Of a stretch of 64,000 bases of DNA, positions 53,109 to 62,678 are shown one piece after another. The translations under genes and the position numbers were made by a program. This stretch comes from Flavobacterium ranwuense (GTDB lineage: Bacteria; Bacteroidota; Bacteroidia; Flavobacteriales; Flavobacteriaceae). Location of the stretch: positions 434,001 to 498,000 of the forward strand of contig NZ_SMLH01000001.1 of NCBI RefSeq assembly GCF_004349315.1, read 5' to 3'. The notes below the pieces were generated by a model that saw only the letters and a list, made by a program, of their open reading frames with translations, was not told the origin of the DNA and did no database searches. The first letter of the stretch is position 1. Each line of letters starts with the position of its first letter.

Positions 53109-53176
53109 ACATTAATTCAGTCAGTGTATTGACTGAATTAATGTTAATTCAGTCAATACACTGACTGAATTAATGT
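53109..53176. repeat. Perfect 32-bp inverted repeat (hairpin) after rpiB
   Basis: Arms 53109-53140 and 53145-53176 are exact reverse complements around a 4-base loop. Each arm itself holds a smaller palindrome built on TCAGTCA / TGACTGA. Six T follow at 53176, so it may end rpiB transcription, but the length exceeds a normal terminator. Confidence 0.85.
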
Positions 53177-53216
53177 TTTTTGATTATATTTGGTTTAGAT
53201 TTCTAAATCAAATAGA

Positions 53217-54359
53217 ATGGAAAATTATTTAAAAAGAGCGTTATTTCAAGATTTTGGTAAAAAAGTACTTCCTAATAAAGTATTAATTTTACTGGGCGCA
53301 CGTCGTGTTGGAAAAACCGAACTACTAAAAAATTACCTTCAAACTATTCCTGACGGAAGTTATTTACAACTGAACGGAGAAGATATCAATGACGCTAATT
53401 TACTCAAAGAACGTTCCGTAGCGAATTATAAGCGATTATTACACAATATTGATTTATTGGTTATAGACGAAGCCCAAACTATTCCTGATATTGGACTTAT
53501 TTTAAAACTAATTGTGGATTCTATTGAAGGAATCAAAATCATTGCAACAGGTTCCTCCATATTTGATTTAAACAATACTCTTGGCGAACCATTAGTAGGA
53601 CGAAAAAACACTTTGTTTCTTTTTCCATTAGCACAAATGGAATATTCCCAATATGAAAATTACAAACAAACTACAGAAAAATTAGAGGAAAGATTACTCT
53701 TTGGAAGCTATCCGGAACTGATTCAATATTCAGATTGGGAGGATAAAAAAGAGTATTTGTATGAAATCATCAATTCGTATTTACTTAAAGATATTTTAGT
53801 ATTTGATGGAATAAAACACGCCGATAAAATATATGATTTGCTGCGATTGATAGCCTATCAATTGGGGAAAGAAGTTTCGTTGCAGGAATTAGCAAATCAG
53901 TTGCAAATGTCTAAAAATACAGTTGCTACTTATTTAGATTTGCTTTCTAAAGTGTTTATTATCTTTAAGGTAGAAGGGTTCAGTCGCAATCTTCGAAAGG
54001 AAATTGTGAAATCCAGTCGTTGGTATTTTTATGACAATGGTATTAGAAACGGTATCATTAATAATTTCAATCGATTAGATTCCAGAACAGATGTAGGTGA
54101 TTTATGGGAAAATTATTTGGCAGTAGAACGCGTTAAAAAGCAAAATTATTTAAAAATAAAAAACAATAATTATTTCTGGCGCACTTATGATCAGCAAGAA
54201 CTAGACTGGCTTGAAGAAAAGGGAGAAGAACTGGCTGGATTTGAGTTTAAGTGGAGTGAAACCAAAAAAGTTAAAATTCCTACCGCTTTCGCAAAAGCCT
54301 ATCCGGATGCTACTTTTGAAGTCATTAACAAGAGTAATTATTTAGATTTTATAACATAG
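53217..54359 (+). CDS. AAA ATPase with DUF4143 domain
   Basis: 380-residue protein. The P-loop is GARRVGKTEL (27 on) and the Walker B is LLVIDEAQTI. A winged-helix follows (about 220-265, VSLQELANQLQMSKNTVATYLDLL), then a C-terminal DUF4143 region. That region includes DNGIRNGIINNF, LWENYLAVER and a nuclease-like FWRTYDQQELDWLEE...GFEFKW pattern of the PD-(D/E)xK type. Such proteins are scattered accessory genes often transferred between bacteria; the role is unclear. Its 3' end overlaps the next gene by 22 bases. Confidence 0.88.
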   Translation: MENYLKRALFQDFGKKVLPNKVLILLGARRVGKTELLKNYLQTIPDGSYLQLNGEDINDANLLKERSVANYKRLLHNIDLLVIDEAQTIPDIGLILKLIVDSIEGIKIIATGSSIFDLNNTLGEPLVGRKNTLFLFPLAQMEYSQYENYKQTTEKLEERLLFGSYPELIQYSDWEDKKEYLYEIINSYLLKDILVFDGIKHADKIYDLLRLIAYQLGKEVSLQELANQLQMSKNTVATYLDLLSKVFIIFKVEGFSRNLRKEIVKSSRWYFYDNGIRNGIINNFNRLDSRTDVGDLWENYLAVERVKKQNYLKIKNNNYFWRTYDQQELDWLEEKGEELAGFEFKWSETKKVKIPTAFAKAYPDATFEVINKSNYLDFIT

Positions 54360-54607
54360 AAATATGCTATAAAAACCTGCAGTATACCAATTAAAAAAAA
54401 TTTCCATAAGAAAGATGTTTTTGAAGTTTTATGTCGGAAAACAAGCATCGCTAATCCAGAACCAATTGTTCCGCCAATTACACTCGTAAGCAATAAATTA
54501 CGTTCTGAAATACGCCATTTTTGCTGTATGGCCAGTCGTTTGTCAACTCCTATTATTGAAAAAGCAACTAAATTAATAAGCGGAAAATACCAGAATAAAA
54601 AAGACAT
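54338..54607 (-). CDS. DUF1294 small membrane protein
   Basis: 89-residue protein with hydrophobic helices at about 2-20, 38-55 and 68-86, and the characteristic N-terminal helix followed by GVDKRLAIQQKWRISERNLL and GGTIGSGLAMLVFRHKT. I chose ATG 54607; the frame could start at 54628, but the family begins near the later Met. It is convergent with the DUF4143 gene and overlaps its last 22 bases. Function unknown. Confidence 0.85.
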   Translation of the reverse strand: MSFLFWYFPLINLVAFSIIGVDKRLAIQQKWRISERNLLLTSVIGGTIGSGLAMLVFRHKTSKTSFLWKFFLIGILQVFIAYFYVIKSK

Positions 54608-54671
54608 AAATAAGGAGTTTTGACTCAAAGATACTATTTTAGCAACATGATTTTATAATCTTAAATTTAAA

Positions 54672-56795
54672 ATGACTAATATACAATTCATATCAAAAGT
54701 CGTTGCCACTGCAGTGATAAACATTCAAAACACAGTTCAATTATTACAAGAAGATTGTACCATTCCGTTCATTTCGCGTTATCGAAAAGATACAACAGGA
54801 AATCTCGATGAAGTACAAATAGAACAAATTGCCAAACTCCAAAAGGAGTATGAAGTAATCGTAAAACGCAAAGAAGCGATTTTAAAATCGATTCAGGAAC
54901 AAAATGCGCTTAGTCCAGAATTAGAGAAAAAAATCCAGCAAAGTTTTGATTTACAAGAACTGGAAGATTTTTATCTGCCTTTCAAAAAGAAGAAAAAAAC
55001 CAAAGCCGATGTTGCCCGTGAAAACGGATTGGAACCGTTAGCCAAAATCATTATGGCGCAAAATAATGACGATGTCGATTTTATATCCACACAATATTTG
55101 AATGAAAATGTCATCAATGAAGAAGCAGCGTTGCAAGGAGCCAGAGAAATTATTGCCGAATGGATTAATGAAAATATTTATGTTCGAAAGCAACTCAGAA
55201 GATTGTACGAACGCAAAGCAACCATCACCACCAAAGTAGTAAAAACTAAAAAAGACGAAGAAGCAGCCCAGAAATTCAATCAGTATTTCGAATGGTCAGA
55301 ACCGTTGACGAAAGCGCCTTCGCATAGATTGTTGGCGATGCTTCGTGCCGAAAACGAAGGTTTTATCAAGTTTAAAGTAGAAGTTGATATCAATGAAGCA
55401 TATGATATTATTGATGCGTTAGTTTTAAAAGGTCAAAATAAAACCACGCCACACGTACAATTAGCTATCGAGGACAGCTATAAAAGATTATTGAATCCGG
55501 CGATTTCAAATGAAGCCTTGCAAGAAGCAAAAGCCAAGGCTGATGCCAATTCTATTCAGGTTTTTGCGAACAATCTCGGGCAGTTACTACTGGCACCGCC
55601 TTTGGGTGAAAAACGAATTCTGGCAATCGATCCGGGATTTAGAAGTGGTTGTAAGATTGTTTGTTTGGACGAAAAAGGAGATTTGTTATACAATGAAACC
55701 ATTTATCCGCATGCGCCACAAAAAGAGGAAGCCATGGCGATGAAAAAAATTCGTTCGATGGTGAATTCGTATAAAATTGATGCCATTTCAATAGGAAACG
55801 GAACGGCTTCACGTGAAACGGAATTCTTCATCAAGAAAATAGCTTTTGATAAACCCGTTCAGGTTTTTATCGTTTCCGAAGCAGGAGCATCTGTGTATTC
55901 TGCTTCAAAAATTGCCAGAGATGAATTTCCTAATTATGATGTCACAGTTCGAGGTTCAGTTTCTATCGGACGGCGATTGTCAGATCCATTGGCCGAATTG
56001 GTAAAAATTGATCCAAAAGCCATTGGCGTAGGCCAATACCAGCACGATGTGGACCAAAATAAGCTAAAAGAAGAATTAGACAGTACGGTGATTCGGTGCG
56101 TGAATTCTGTTGGAGTAAACATCAACACGGCGAGTAAACATTTGTTGAGTTATGTGAGTGGAATAGGAGAGAAGCTGGCCGAAAATATTGTACAATATCG
56201 CTCTGAAAACGGCCCTTTTCAAGATAGAAAACAACTTAAAAAAGTGCCGCGTTTGGGTGAAAAAGTGTATCAACAAGGTGCTGCATTTATTCGAATTTCG
56301 AATGCAAAAAATCCTTTGGACAATTCAGCAGTGCATCCCGAGGCGTATGGAATTGTAGAGAAAATGGCAAAAGATTTGAAACTTACAGTGAATGATTTGA
56401 TTGCCAACAAAGAAAAAACGGCTTTGATAAAACCCGAAAATTACATTACGCCCGATATTGGAGTTTTGACTTTGAAAGACATTATTAAAGAGCTCGAAAA
56501 ACCGGGATTAGACCCTAGAAAAGCAGCTAAAGTATTTGAATTTGACCCGAATGTAAAAACGATTAAAGATGTAAAAACAGGAATGGTTTTACCTGGAATT
56601 GTCAATAACATTACCAATTTTGGTTGTTTTGTGGATATTGGAGTGAAAGAAAGTGGTTTGGTTCACATTTCTCAACTCAAAGCAGGTTTTGTGAGTGATG
56701 TGAATGAAGTGGTCAAATTACACCAACATGTTCAAGTAAAAGTCACTGAGGTTGATGAAGGCAGAAAACGTATCCAGTTGAGTATGATACTTTAA
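54672..56795 (+). CDS. tex: Tex family RNA-binding transcriptional accessory protein
   Basis: 707-residue nucleic-acid-binding protein. It has an N-terminal helical HTH-rich part, a YqgF/RNase H-like domain (ILAIDPGFRSGCKIVCLD), a double helix-hairpin-helix (VSGIGEKLAENIVQYR, VPRLGEKVYQQGAAFIR) and a C-terminal S1 domain (about 635-705, GMVLPGIVNNITNFGCFVDIG). This is the standard Tex layout. It is thought to act on RNA during transcription and decay. A hairpin terminator follows. Confidence 0.94.
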   Translation: MTNIQFISKVVATAVINIQNTVQLLQEDCTIPFISRYRKDTTGNLDEVQIEQIAKLQKEYEVIVKRKEAILKSIQEQNALSPELEKKIQQSFDLQELEDFYLPFKKKKKTKADVARENGLEPLAKIIMAQNNDDVDFISTQYLNENVINEEAALQGAREIIAEWINENIYVRKQLRRLYERKATITTKVVKTKKDEEAAQKFNQYFEWSEPLTKAPSHRLLAMLRAENEGFIKFKVEVDINEAYDIIDALVLKGQNKTTPHVQLAIEDSYKRLLNPAISNEALQEAKAKADANSIQVFANNLGQLLLAPPLGEKRILAIDPGFRSGCKIVCLDEKGDLLYNETIYPHAPQKEEAMAMKKIRSMVNSYKIDAISIGNGTASRETEFFIKKIAFDKPVQVFIVSEAGASVYSASKIARDEFPNYDVTVRGSVSIGRRLSDPLAELVKIDPKAIGVGQYQHDVDQNKLKEELDSTVIRCVNSVGVNINTASKHLLSYVSGIGEKLAENIVQYRSENGPFQDRKQLKKVPRLGEKVYQQGAAFIRISNAKNPLDNSAVHPEAYGIVEKMAKDLKLTVNDLIANKEKTALIKPENYITPDIGVLTLKDIIKELEKPGLDPRKAAKVFEFDPNVKTIKDVKTGMVLPGIVNNITNFGCFVDIGVKESGLVHISQLKAGFVSDVNEVVKLHQHVQVKVTEVDEGRKRIQLSMIL

Positions 56796-56800
56796 AAAAT

Positions 56801-56838
56801 AAAAAAAAGGCTTTTCAAATTATGAAAAGCCTTTTTTT
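56801..56838. terminator. Bidirectional terminator between tex and tatA
   Basis: Stem AAGGCTTTTCA / TGAAAAGCCTT with A-run before and T-run after, between convergent genes. Confidence 0.88.
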
Positions 56839-57010
56839 ATTTTGTTTCTTCTTCTTTTTTATCAGCTGGTTGACTGTCTTTGGCTGCGTTTTTAAACTCT
56901 TTAATTCCGCTTCCTAAACCTTTCATTAATTCTGGAATTTTTTTACCTCCAAAAAGTAATAAAACAATGGCCAATATAACAAGGATTTCTGTAACACCTA
57001 TACTACTCAT
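56837..57010 (-). CDS. tatA: Twin-arginine translocase TatA/TatE subunit
   Basis: 57-residue protein that forms the pore of the Tat pathway for folded proteins. A transmembrane helix (about 5-22, [24 protein letters not shown]) carries the FGxxKxPEL hinge. An amphipathic helix and a Lys/Glu-rich tail follow. I chose ATG 57010 (MSSIGVTE); the upstream extension to 57058 is not family-like. No tatC is in the window. Confidence 0.92.
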   Translation of the reverse strand: MSSIGVTEILVILAIVLLLFGGKKIPELMKGLGSGIKEFKNAAKDSQPADKKEEETK

Positions 57011-57221
57011 AATATGATAATTTATGCCGAAGCAAATTTGTAATAAATCTAAAGGCAAAGGTAAATAGAATTTGTTAACGGAATCTCATTTTGGTACATT
57101 TATTTGGTTTTAAAAGCGTTAAAAATTTATTAAAAATAAATTTAGTTTAAGAAAAGTGAACAAAAACAAGCGAATACAATCAACGACAATAATTGTTATA
57201 TTTGTTCAATAATAAAAAAGT

Positions 57222-57737
57222 ATGTCAAAAAAACGACTAAAACGACGCAAAATCAAAGAAAATTTATTCAATAAACGACGTTTAATAATACTTAACGAAG
57301 ATACTTTTGAAGAGACATTTTCTTTGAAACTTACTTTAATGAATGTTTTTGTGGTAGCGACTCTAGGGGCAATAATAATTACAATCATTACCACTTTTGT
57401 TATTGCTTTTACTCCTTTACGAGAATTTATACCAGGCTATTATTCCTCAAAATTAAAGAAAGACGCAATGGGACTGGCTTTAAAATCAGATTCTTTGTCA
57501 CGAGCCTTAAAGAAAAACGAAGCCTATATCCAGTCGATTCAAAAAGTGTTGACAGGAGAGTTAGAATATGCAAAATTCAATAAAGATTCGATACTTTCGG
57601 CAGCAGATGAAGTACCTTCTCAAGCTGATTTATCTGCATCAAAGCAAGAATTGGAATTGAGAGAGCAAGTAGCGAAAGAAGAAAAAAATCCCCTCCCAAC
57701 TTCCCCGAAGGGAAGGAGACAAGACACAAAAAAATAA
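57222..57737 (+). pseudogene. Truncated M23-type peptidase gene (N-terminal part only)
   Basis: 171-residue ORF. A basic N-terminus (SKKRLKRRKIKENLF), a transmembrane helix (about 44-68) and a stalk region ending QELELREQVAKEEK match, from memory, the N-terminal part of a Flavobacterium M23-domain protein that usually precedes the GH3 gene. The LytM/M23 catalytic domain is absent. The reading frame instead runs into a GC-rich repeat coding for NPLPTSPKGRR and stops. It looks like a repeat-associated truncation, though the short product could still be made. Confidence 0.55.
57689..57718. repeat. GC-rich dispersed repeat at end of the 57222 ORF
   Basis: CCCTCCCAACTTCCCCGAAG then GGAAGGAG has the hairpin CTTCCC / GGGAAG around CGAA. 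The words are typical of a repeat dispersed in Flavobacterium genomes. It forms the last coding bases of the truncated peptidase ORF. Confidence 0.6.
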
Positions 57738-57745
57738 CTCTAATA

Positions 57746-59233
57746 ATGTCAATAAAATCTACTGCTGCAAAATTATTTGCACAAAAAATATTCAAAAAAA
57801 CACAACTTTGGGCCAATAATCCTATTGAAACTCAAAAGAAGGTCTTACAAAAATTAATCAAAGAAGCGAAGAAAACACAATTTGGCATTGACCATCATTT
57901 TGACCAAATAAAAAATGAGAAAGATTTTGCAAAACAGGTACCGGTTCGGGATTATGAGGCATTGAAACCTTATGTTGATAAGGTGGTAAAAGGCCAGGAA
58001 AATATCCTTTGGAAAGGAAAACCGCTTTATTTTGCCAAGACTTCCGGAACTACTTCCGGAGCTAAATATATTCCGTTGACTAAGGAATCCATGCCTTTTC
58101 ATATTGAGGCGGCTCGAAATGCAATTCTACATTATATACATGAAACAGGAAACGCTGATTTTGTTGACGGCAAAATGATTTTCTTGCAAGGAAGCCCAAT
58201 ATTGGAAGAAAAACATGGAGTTAAATTAGGAAGATTGTCTGGAATTGTGGCGCATTTTGTTCCAAAATACCTTCAAAAAAACAGGATGCCATCTTGGGAA
58301 ACAAACTGTATCGAGGATTGGGAAACCAAAGTAAATGCGATTGTAGAGGAAACATTTAATAAAGACATGAGGGTCATTTCTGGTATTCCGTCTTGGGTTC
58401 AAATGTATTTTGAGAAATTACATCAAAAAGGAGGGAAGCCCGTGGGAGACATTTTCAAAAACTTCAATTTGTTTATTTACGGCGGTGTAAATTACGAACC
58501 GTATCGCGCTAAATTTGAGAATCTGATAGGGAGGAAAGTAGACAGTATTGAGTTATTTCCTGCTTCGGAAGGTTTTTTTGCGTATCAGGATTCCCAAAAA
58601 GAAAAGGGAATGTTACTGCTTTTGAACTCCGGAATTTTCTATGAATTTATAAAAAGTGATGAATTCTATACTGAAAATCCAAGACGATACACCATCGGAG
58701 AAGTGGAACTGGGAGTGAATTATGTCTTAATTATTTCTACAAATGCGGGACTTTGGGGGTATAATATTGGAGATACCGTTCAGTTTACCAGTTTAAAACC
58801 ATACCGAATCATAGTATCGGGAAGAATCAAACATTATATTTCGGCTTTTGGGGAACATGTGATCGGTAAAGAAGTAGAAAGTGCGTTGCAGGAAGCAATT
58901 ATCGGAACGAATATCCGCATTAATGAATTTACTGTTGCGCCTCAAATTACACCAGCAGAAGGATTACCGTATCACGAATGGTTCATAGAATTTGAGAATG
59001 AACCGGAGGACAGTGTGTTTTTTGCGGAAGCGTTAGACAATGCGATGCGCAAACAAAACATGTATTATGATGATTTAATTGTGGGGAAAGTGTTGCGGAA
59101 AGTGGTTGTCACCAAAGTGGCTAAAAATGGATTCCAAGAGTATATGAAATCGATAGGTAAACTGGGTGGACAAAATAAAATCCCAAGACTTTCTAATGAC
59201 AGAAATATCGTAGATTTATTAAAAAATAAATAA
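57746..59233 (+). CDS. GH3 family acyl-adenylate amido-synthetase-like protein
   Basis: 495-residue protein of the GH3 family (plant auxin-amino acid conjugating enzymes are the known members). The ATP-binding AKTSGTTSGAKYIPLT motif, the VNYVLIISTNAGLWGYNIGDTVQF block and VSGRIKHYISAFGEH are present, as in ANL-superfamily adenylating enzymes. It probably joins an acid to an amine using ATP; the bacterial substrate is unknown. It starts 8 bases after the truncated M23-like ORF. Confidence 0.88.
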   Translation: MSIKSTAAKLFAQKIFKKTQLWANNPIETQKKVLQKLIKEAKKTQFGIDHHFDQIKNEKDFAKQVPVRDYEALKPYVDKVVKGQENILWKGKPLYFAKTSGTTSGAKYIPLTKESMPFHIEAARNAILHYIHETGNADFVDGKMIFLQGSPILEEKHGVKLGRLSGIVAHFVPKYLQKNRMPSWETNCIEDWETKVNAIVEETFNKDMRVISGIPSWVQMYFEKLHQKGGKPVGDIFKNFNLFIYGGVNYEPYRAKFENLIGRKVDSIELFPASEGFFAYQDSQKEKGMLLLLNSGIFYEFIKSDEFYTENPRRYTIGEVELGVNYVLIISTNAGLWGYNIGDTVQFTSLKPYRIIVSGRIKHYISAFGEHVIGKEVESALQEAIIGTNIRINEFTVAPQITPAEGLPYHEWFIEFENEPEDSVFFAEALDNAMRKQNMYYDDLIVGKVLRKVVVTKVAKNGFQEYMKSIGKLGGQNKIPRLSNDRNIVDLLKNK

Positions 59234-59269
59234 AAAAGTTACCTTTGAAGGTTAGAAAATAATTAGAAA

Positions 59270-60949
59270 ATGAAAGAGACCAAAAATATATCACGCTCTA
59301 GAGCGCAAGAATCATCGGCGGCAATTGAAAAAATGTACATCACCATGCGTCATCTTTTCAATAGAGGATTTTATAAGCCAATGGGTGTTTCTGGAGATAC
59401 ATTGAGAGAAGCATTATTGGCATTAAGCCCAGAAATATATGGAAATATTGCAGATGAAAAAGTAGAATTAAATGGGCTTTTGTACGTTATAGAGCGTCTT
59501 CCGGTAGGAATTGAAGAATGTCGATTTATCAATTTAACTTCGGAAGAAGGCTATTCAAAATCTCATTTTCAAGCGATTGTTCCGCCAAAAAGACGCCGCA
59601 ATTGTTACCGAATCGATGAGGAACAAATGAATGTGGAAATCACCCGCGGACGCTCGGATATTTATGATATTTTGACGCATTTGACGTTTATTTTCATCGA
59701 ATCACACAAAATTAGAAACAGAGTTTTACTAGATGACGCCGGAGAAGTATCCCGCGATTGGTTCAAACTGGAACAAGCCGTTTCTCAAAAGAAAAAATTG
59801 ACCCTTGTAGAAAAAGAAAAAGCCATATCCCATGCTGCGAATATTCTGGGGAGAACATTTGAGGAAGTGTTGGATATTTATGATGCATTTGGTTCAACGG
59901 CGGCGCCAGATCGATTTTTGCACGTTATTTTTTGGTTGGGAAAACTCGCTATTGAAGAAATAGTAGACGATAATAAGAGAACGATTACCTTTAGTCCTAT
60001 TTTAAGAGAACGATTGGGACATCATATTCACGGTGAAATTTGGGCTACTAACATCAAGGAGGTTTTAAAAGACAATCAACTTTTGGACCGTCCGATTCAT
60101 GTGATTAGTGCTAACATGCACAGTGTGATGAACTCTATTTTTGCCACTGAGGTTTTAAAAACGAAGTTTATAGACAAATCTGATTTCTTTATTTATGAAG
60201 AGTTGAGTAAGTCTGGCGCTCATGAAGTTCGAAATCAGGTTTCGGCGGTAGCTTTGAAACACGGAATGATTTCGTTGCCGGATACATCGGGAACAAATAT
60301 TGACGTTCAGATTTTTGATACAGCCAAAATTGATTGGTCCAAAACATCATTTCCAAAGGCAAATACCGGAGATAAAAAACCAGTATTGATTGTTATGGAT
60401 TACGCTTTTGGGGAGCAAGCTTATGAAACGATAGATGAGTTATTGAAACCGTATAAAAAAGCTACTTTACTTAATGTAGAATCAGTTTCTATCATGGGAA
60501 AAGCGGGAATTCTGGAAGGTGGAAAAGGAGATATTATGATTCCGAACGCACATATCAATGAAGGAACTGCGGATAATTATTTTTTCGAAAATGAATTGAC
60601 TGCAGATATGTTTGAAGGGAATGATATTGCTGTTTTTGCCGGACCAATGGTTACTGTTTTGGGAACTTCATTACAAAACAGAGATTTATTGAAGTTTTTC
60701 TATGAATCAACTTGGGGAGTTATTGGATTGGAAATGGAAGGTTCTTATTACCAAAAAGCCATTCAATCGGCATCAAAAATTAGAAAAAGTGTTCCTCATG
60801 ATATCAAAGTGAGATATGCGTATTATGCATCAGATAATCCTTTGGAAACCGGTAGTACATTGGCTTCAGGCGGGCTGGGAACTACGGGTGTAAAACCTAC
60901 TTATTTGATTACCATTAAAATATTAGAACAAATTTTCAACGCAAAATAA
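59270..60949 (+). CDS. Large conserved protein with C-terminal phosphorylase-like region
   Basis: 559-residue soluble protein; I believe it falls in a Bacteroidota family named DUF6909, from memory. The N-terminal half is helical with no known motif. The C-terminal part (about 370-559) reads like a purine-nucleoside-phosphorylase/AMN fold: a strand IVMDYAFG, a GNDIAVFAGPMVT segment, and GLEMEG (486-491), close to the MEMEG signature of that superfamily. It is 36 bases after GH3 and 9 bases before the next gene, so it sits in an operon. Confidence 0.78.
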   Translation: MKETKNISRSRAQESSAAIEKMYITMRHLFNRGFYKPMGVSGDTLREALLALSPEIYGNIADEKVELNGLLYVIERLPVGIEECRFINLTSEEGYSKSHFQAIVPPKRRRNCYRIDEEQMNVEITRGRSDIYDILTHLTFIFIESHKIRNRVLLDDAGEVSRDWFKLEQAVSQKKKLTLVEKEKAISHAANILGRTFEEVLDIYDAFGSTAAPDRFLHVIFWLGKLAIEEIVDDNKRTITFSPILRERLGHHIHGEIWATNIKEVLKDNQLLDRPIHVISANMHSVMNSIFATEVLKTKFIDKSDFFIYEELSKSGAHEVRNQVSAVALKHGMISLPDTSGTNIDVQIFDTAKIDWSKTSFPKANTGDKKPVLIVMDYAFGEQAYETIDELLKPYKKATLLNVESVSIMGKAGILEGGKGDIMIPNAHINEGTADNYFFENELTADMFEGNDIAVFAGPMVTVLGTSLQNRDLLKFFYESTWGVIGLEMEGSYYQKAIQSASKIRKSVPHDIKVRYAYYASDNPLETGSTLASGGLGTTGVKPTYLITIKILEQIFNAK

Positions 60950-60958
60950 AAACATAGG

Positions 60959-61948
60959 ATGAGCAAAAACCAACCCAACAACCAAGAGGATCAGGAAATT
61001 GATTTGATGCAAATTTTTAAAAAAATAGGAAGTTTTTTTAAAAATATTAATACGTTTTTATTTAGATGTATTCAATTTTTTGTAAAAAATGCGATTGTAG
61101 TCTCAATTTTGCTGGTAATTGGAGTTGGATTAGGGTTTTATTTAGACGCAACAAAAAAAATCTATAATCATCAAATTATTGTTACTCCAAATTTTGGGAG
61201 TACGGATTATTTATATTCAAAGATTGATTTGATAGAATCAAAAATCCAAGAGGGAGACACCGCTTTTTTAAAAGAATTTTTAGGTATAAAAAAGCCTAAA
61301 GAATTAATAAAAATTGAAATTAATCCAATAGCGGATGTTTATAAATTTATTGAAAATAAACCGGAAAATTTTGAATTAATCAAGTTGATGGCGGAAGATG
61401 GTGATATTAAAAAGACGGTCGAGGATAATTTGACCAGTAAAAATTATACGTTTCATAAGGTATCATTTATCACAGGAAAATTAATCAACAATAAAGAAAC
61501 AGTTCAGCCATTATTAGACTTTTTGAACGAAACCGATTATTACAAGATAATTCAAAAAGAAGAAATAAACAATATTCAAATTAAGATGATCCAAAATGAC
61601 TCTATAATTTCACAAATAAATGGAGTTTTAAACGGATTTTCTAACAGGGTAAATGGCGCTACAAAAAGTGAGAAACTGGTTTATTATAATGAAAACACAC
61701 AGTTGAATGATATTATCAAGACTAAAGAAGTTCTAATTAATGAGCAGGGAACCCATAGAGTTAGTTTGATAGGTTTAGATAAAATTGTAAAAGAAAACAG
61801 TTCAACACTGAATATTGAAAATAAGAGTTCTGTCAACGGAAAATTAAAATTTGTTCTGCCAATGTTGTTTATTCTGGGCTTTATTCTTTTCCGATTGTTT
61901 ATCGCTTTTTATAGAAAACAAGCTTTAAAAGCATTACAAAACAGCTAA
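60959..61948 (+). CDS. Wzz-like two-TM membrane protein, probable polysaccharide chain-length regulator
   Basis: 329-residue protein with transmembrane helices at about 46-64 and 296-316, and a large helical periplasmic domain (about 70-290) between them. This is the topology of polysaccharide co-polymerases (Wzz). The first periplasmic strand (KKIYNHQIIVTPNF) and the closing basic tail agree. The neighbouring flippase and glycosyltransferase support a role in surface polysaccharide, but sequence identity to known Wzz is not obvious, so this is inference. Confidence 0.72.
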   Translation: MSKNQPNNQEDQEIDLMQIFKKIGSFFKNINTFLFRCIQFFVKNAIVVSILLVIGVGLGFYLDATKKIYNHQIIVTPNFGSTDYLYSKIDLIESKIQEGDTAFLKEFLGIKKPKELIKIEINPIADVYKFIENKPENFELIKLMAEDGDIKKTVEDNLTSKNYTFHKVSFITGKLINNKETVQPLLDFLNETDYYKIIQKEEINNIQIKMIQNDSIISQINGVLNGFSNRVNGATKSEKLVYYNENTQLNDIIKTKEVLINEQGTHRVSLIGLDKIVKENSSTLNIENKSSVNGKLKFVLPMLFILGFILFRLFIAFYRKQALKALQNS

Positions 61949-62035
61949 TAAGTAGGGTAAAACGATTGTAAAGTAAAAAATAATTCAAGAACAGATAAAT
62001 ATATAAAAACAAATTTCTCTATAAGAAATAAAATA

Positions 62036-62043
62036 TATTTTTG
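62036..62043 (+). promoter_or_regulatory. -7 promoter element for the 62057 lipoprotein
   Basis: TATTTTTG matches TAnnTTTG exactly and ends 13 bases before the ATG. Confidence 0.5.
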
Positions 62044-62056
62044 TAAAAAAGCACAA

Positions 62057-62602
62057 ATGAAAATAAAAGTAATAGCAGCAAGTTTTTTCTTAACATTAGC
62101 ATTAGTTTCTTGTAAAAAGGAAGATAAGAAAGAAGTGGCTGCCCCAGCTGAAGAGGTAAAAGCCAACACATTTGATGTTACAGTTGAGTTGGTGATTAAA
62201 AAAGATGACGAATTAATCCTTTTTTATAAAGACCCTTCAATTAATTATTTTGACGAAAAAAATACCGTTTATTATGGTTTGAAAGGTAAACAAGAGGCTC
62301 AAACCGTAATATTCAGCATTCCTGAAGGAGTTATACCAAATGATATTCGTTTTGATATTAGTTCGAAAAAAGATCAAGAACCGGTAAAAATTAACGCCAT
62401 AACTTTAAGTTTTGAAGGCAGAACATTTAGAGTTGATCAAAAAGATTTGCTAAAATACTTTACGCCTAATGAATTTATAGCATTTGATGAGACTTCGTCG
62501 ACAGCGACTTTCCTTCCAAAAGGAGATCAATACGACCCGATTTTTAATACAAAACCAGCAATTTATATAGCGCTTGAAAAAGTTAGCGGGGTTAAATTAT
62601 AG
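62057..62602 (+). CDS. Small lipoprotein of unknown function
   Basis: 181-residue predicted lipoprotein. The signal peptide ends with lipobox LALVSC (Cys19), then KKEDKKE. The mature part has a mostly beta domain (about 45-180) with no recognised family. It has its own -7 promoter and its own terminator, so it is a single-gene unit between the Wzz-like gene and the flippase gene. A role in polysaccharide assembly is possible by position only. Confidence 0.76.
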   Translation: MKIKVIAASFFLTLALVSCKKEDKKEVAAPAEEVKANTFDVTVELVIKKDDELILFYKDPSINYFDEKNTVYYGLKGKQEAQTVIFSIPEGVIPNDIRFDISSKKDQEPVKINAITLSFEGRTFRVDQKDLLKYFTPNEFIAFDETSSTATFLPKGDQYDPIFNTKPAIYIALEKVSGVKL

Positions 62603-62622
62603 TTTATAATGAGCAAAATTTT

Positions 62623-62661
62623 CAAAGGCTATTCCTGTTAAGGCGTAGCCTTCTTTTTATA
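62623..62661 (+). terminator. Terminator after the 62057 lipoprotein
   Basis: Stem AAGGCTA / TAGCCTT with a 14-base loop and a T-rich tail, 22 bases after the stop codon. Confidence 0.65.
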
Positions 62662-62678
62662 TAAAACACACGAAACAA

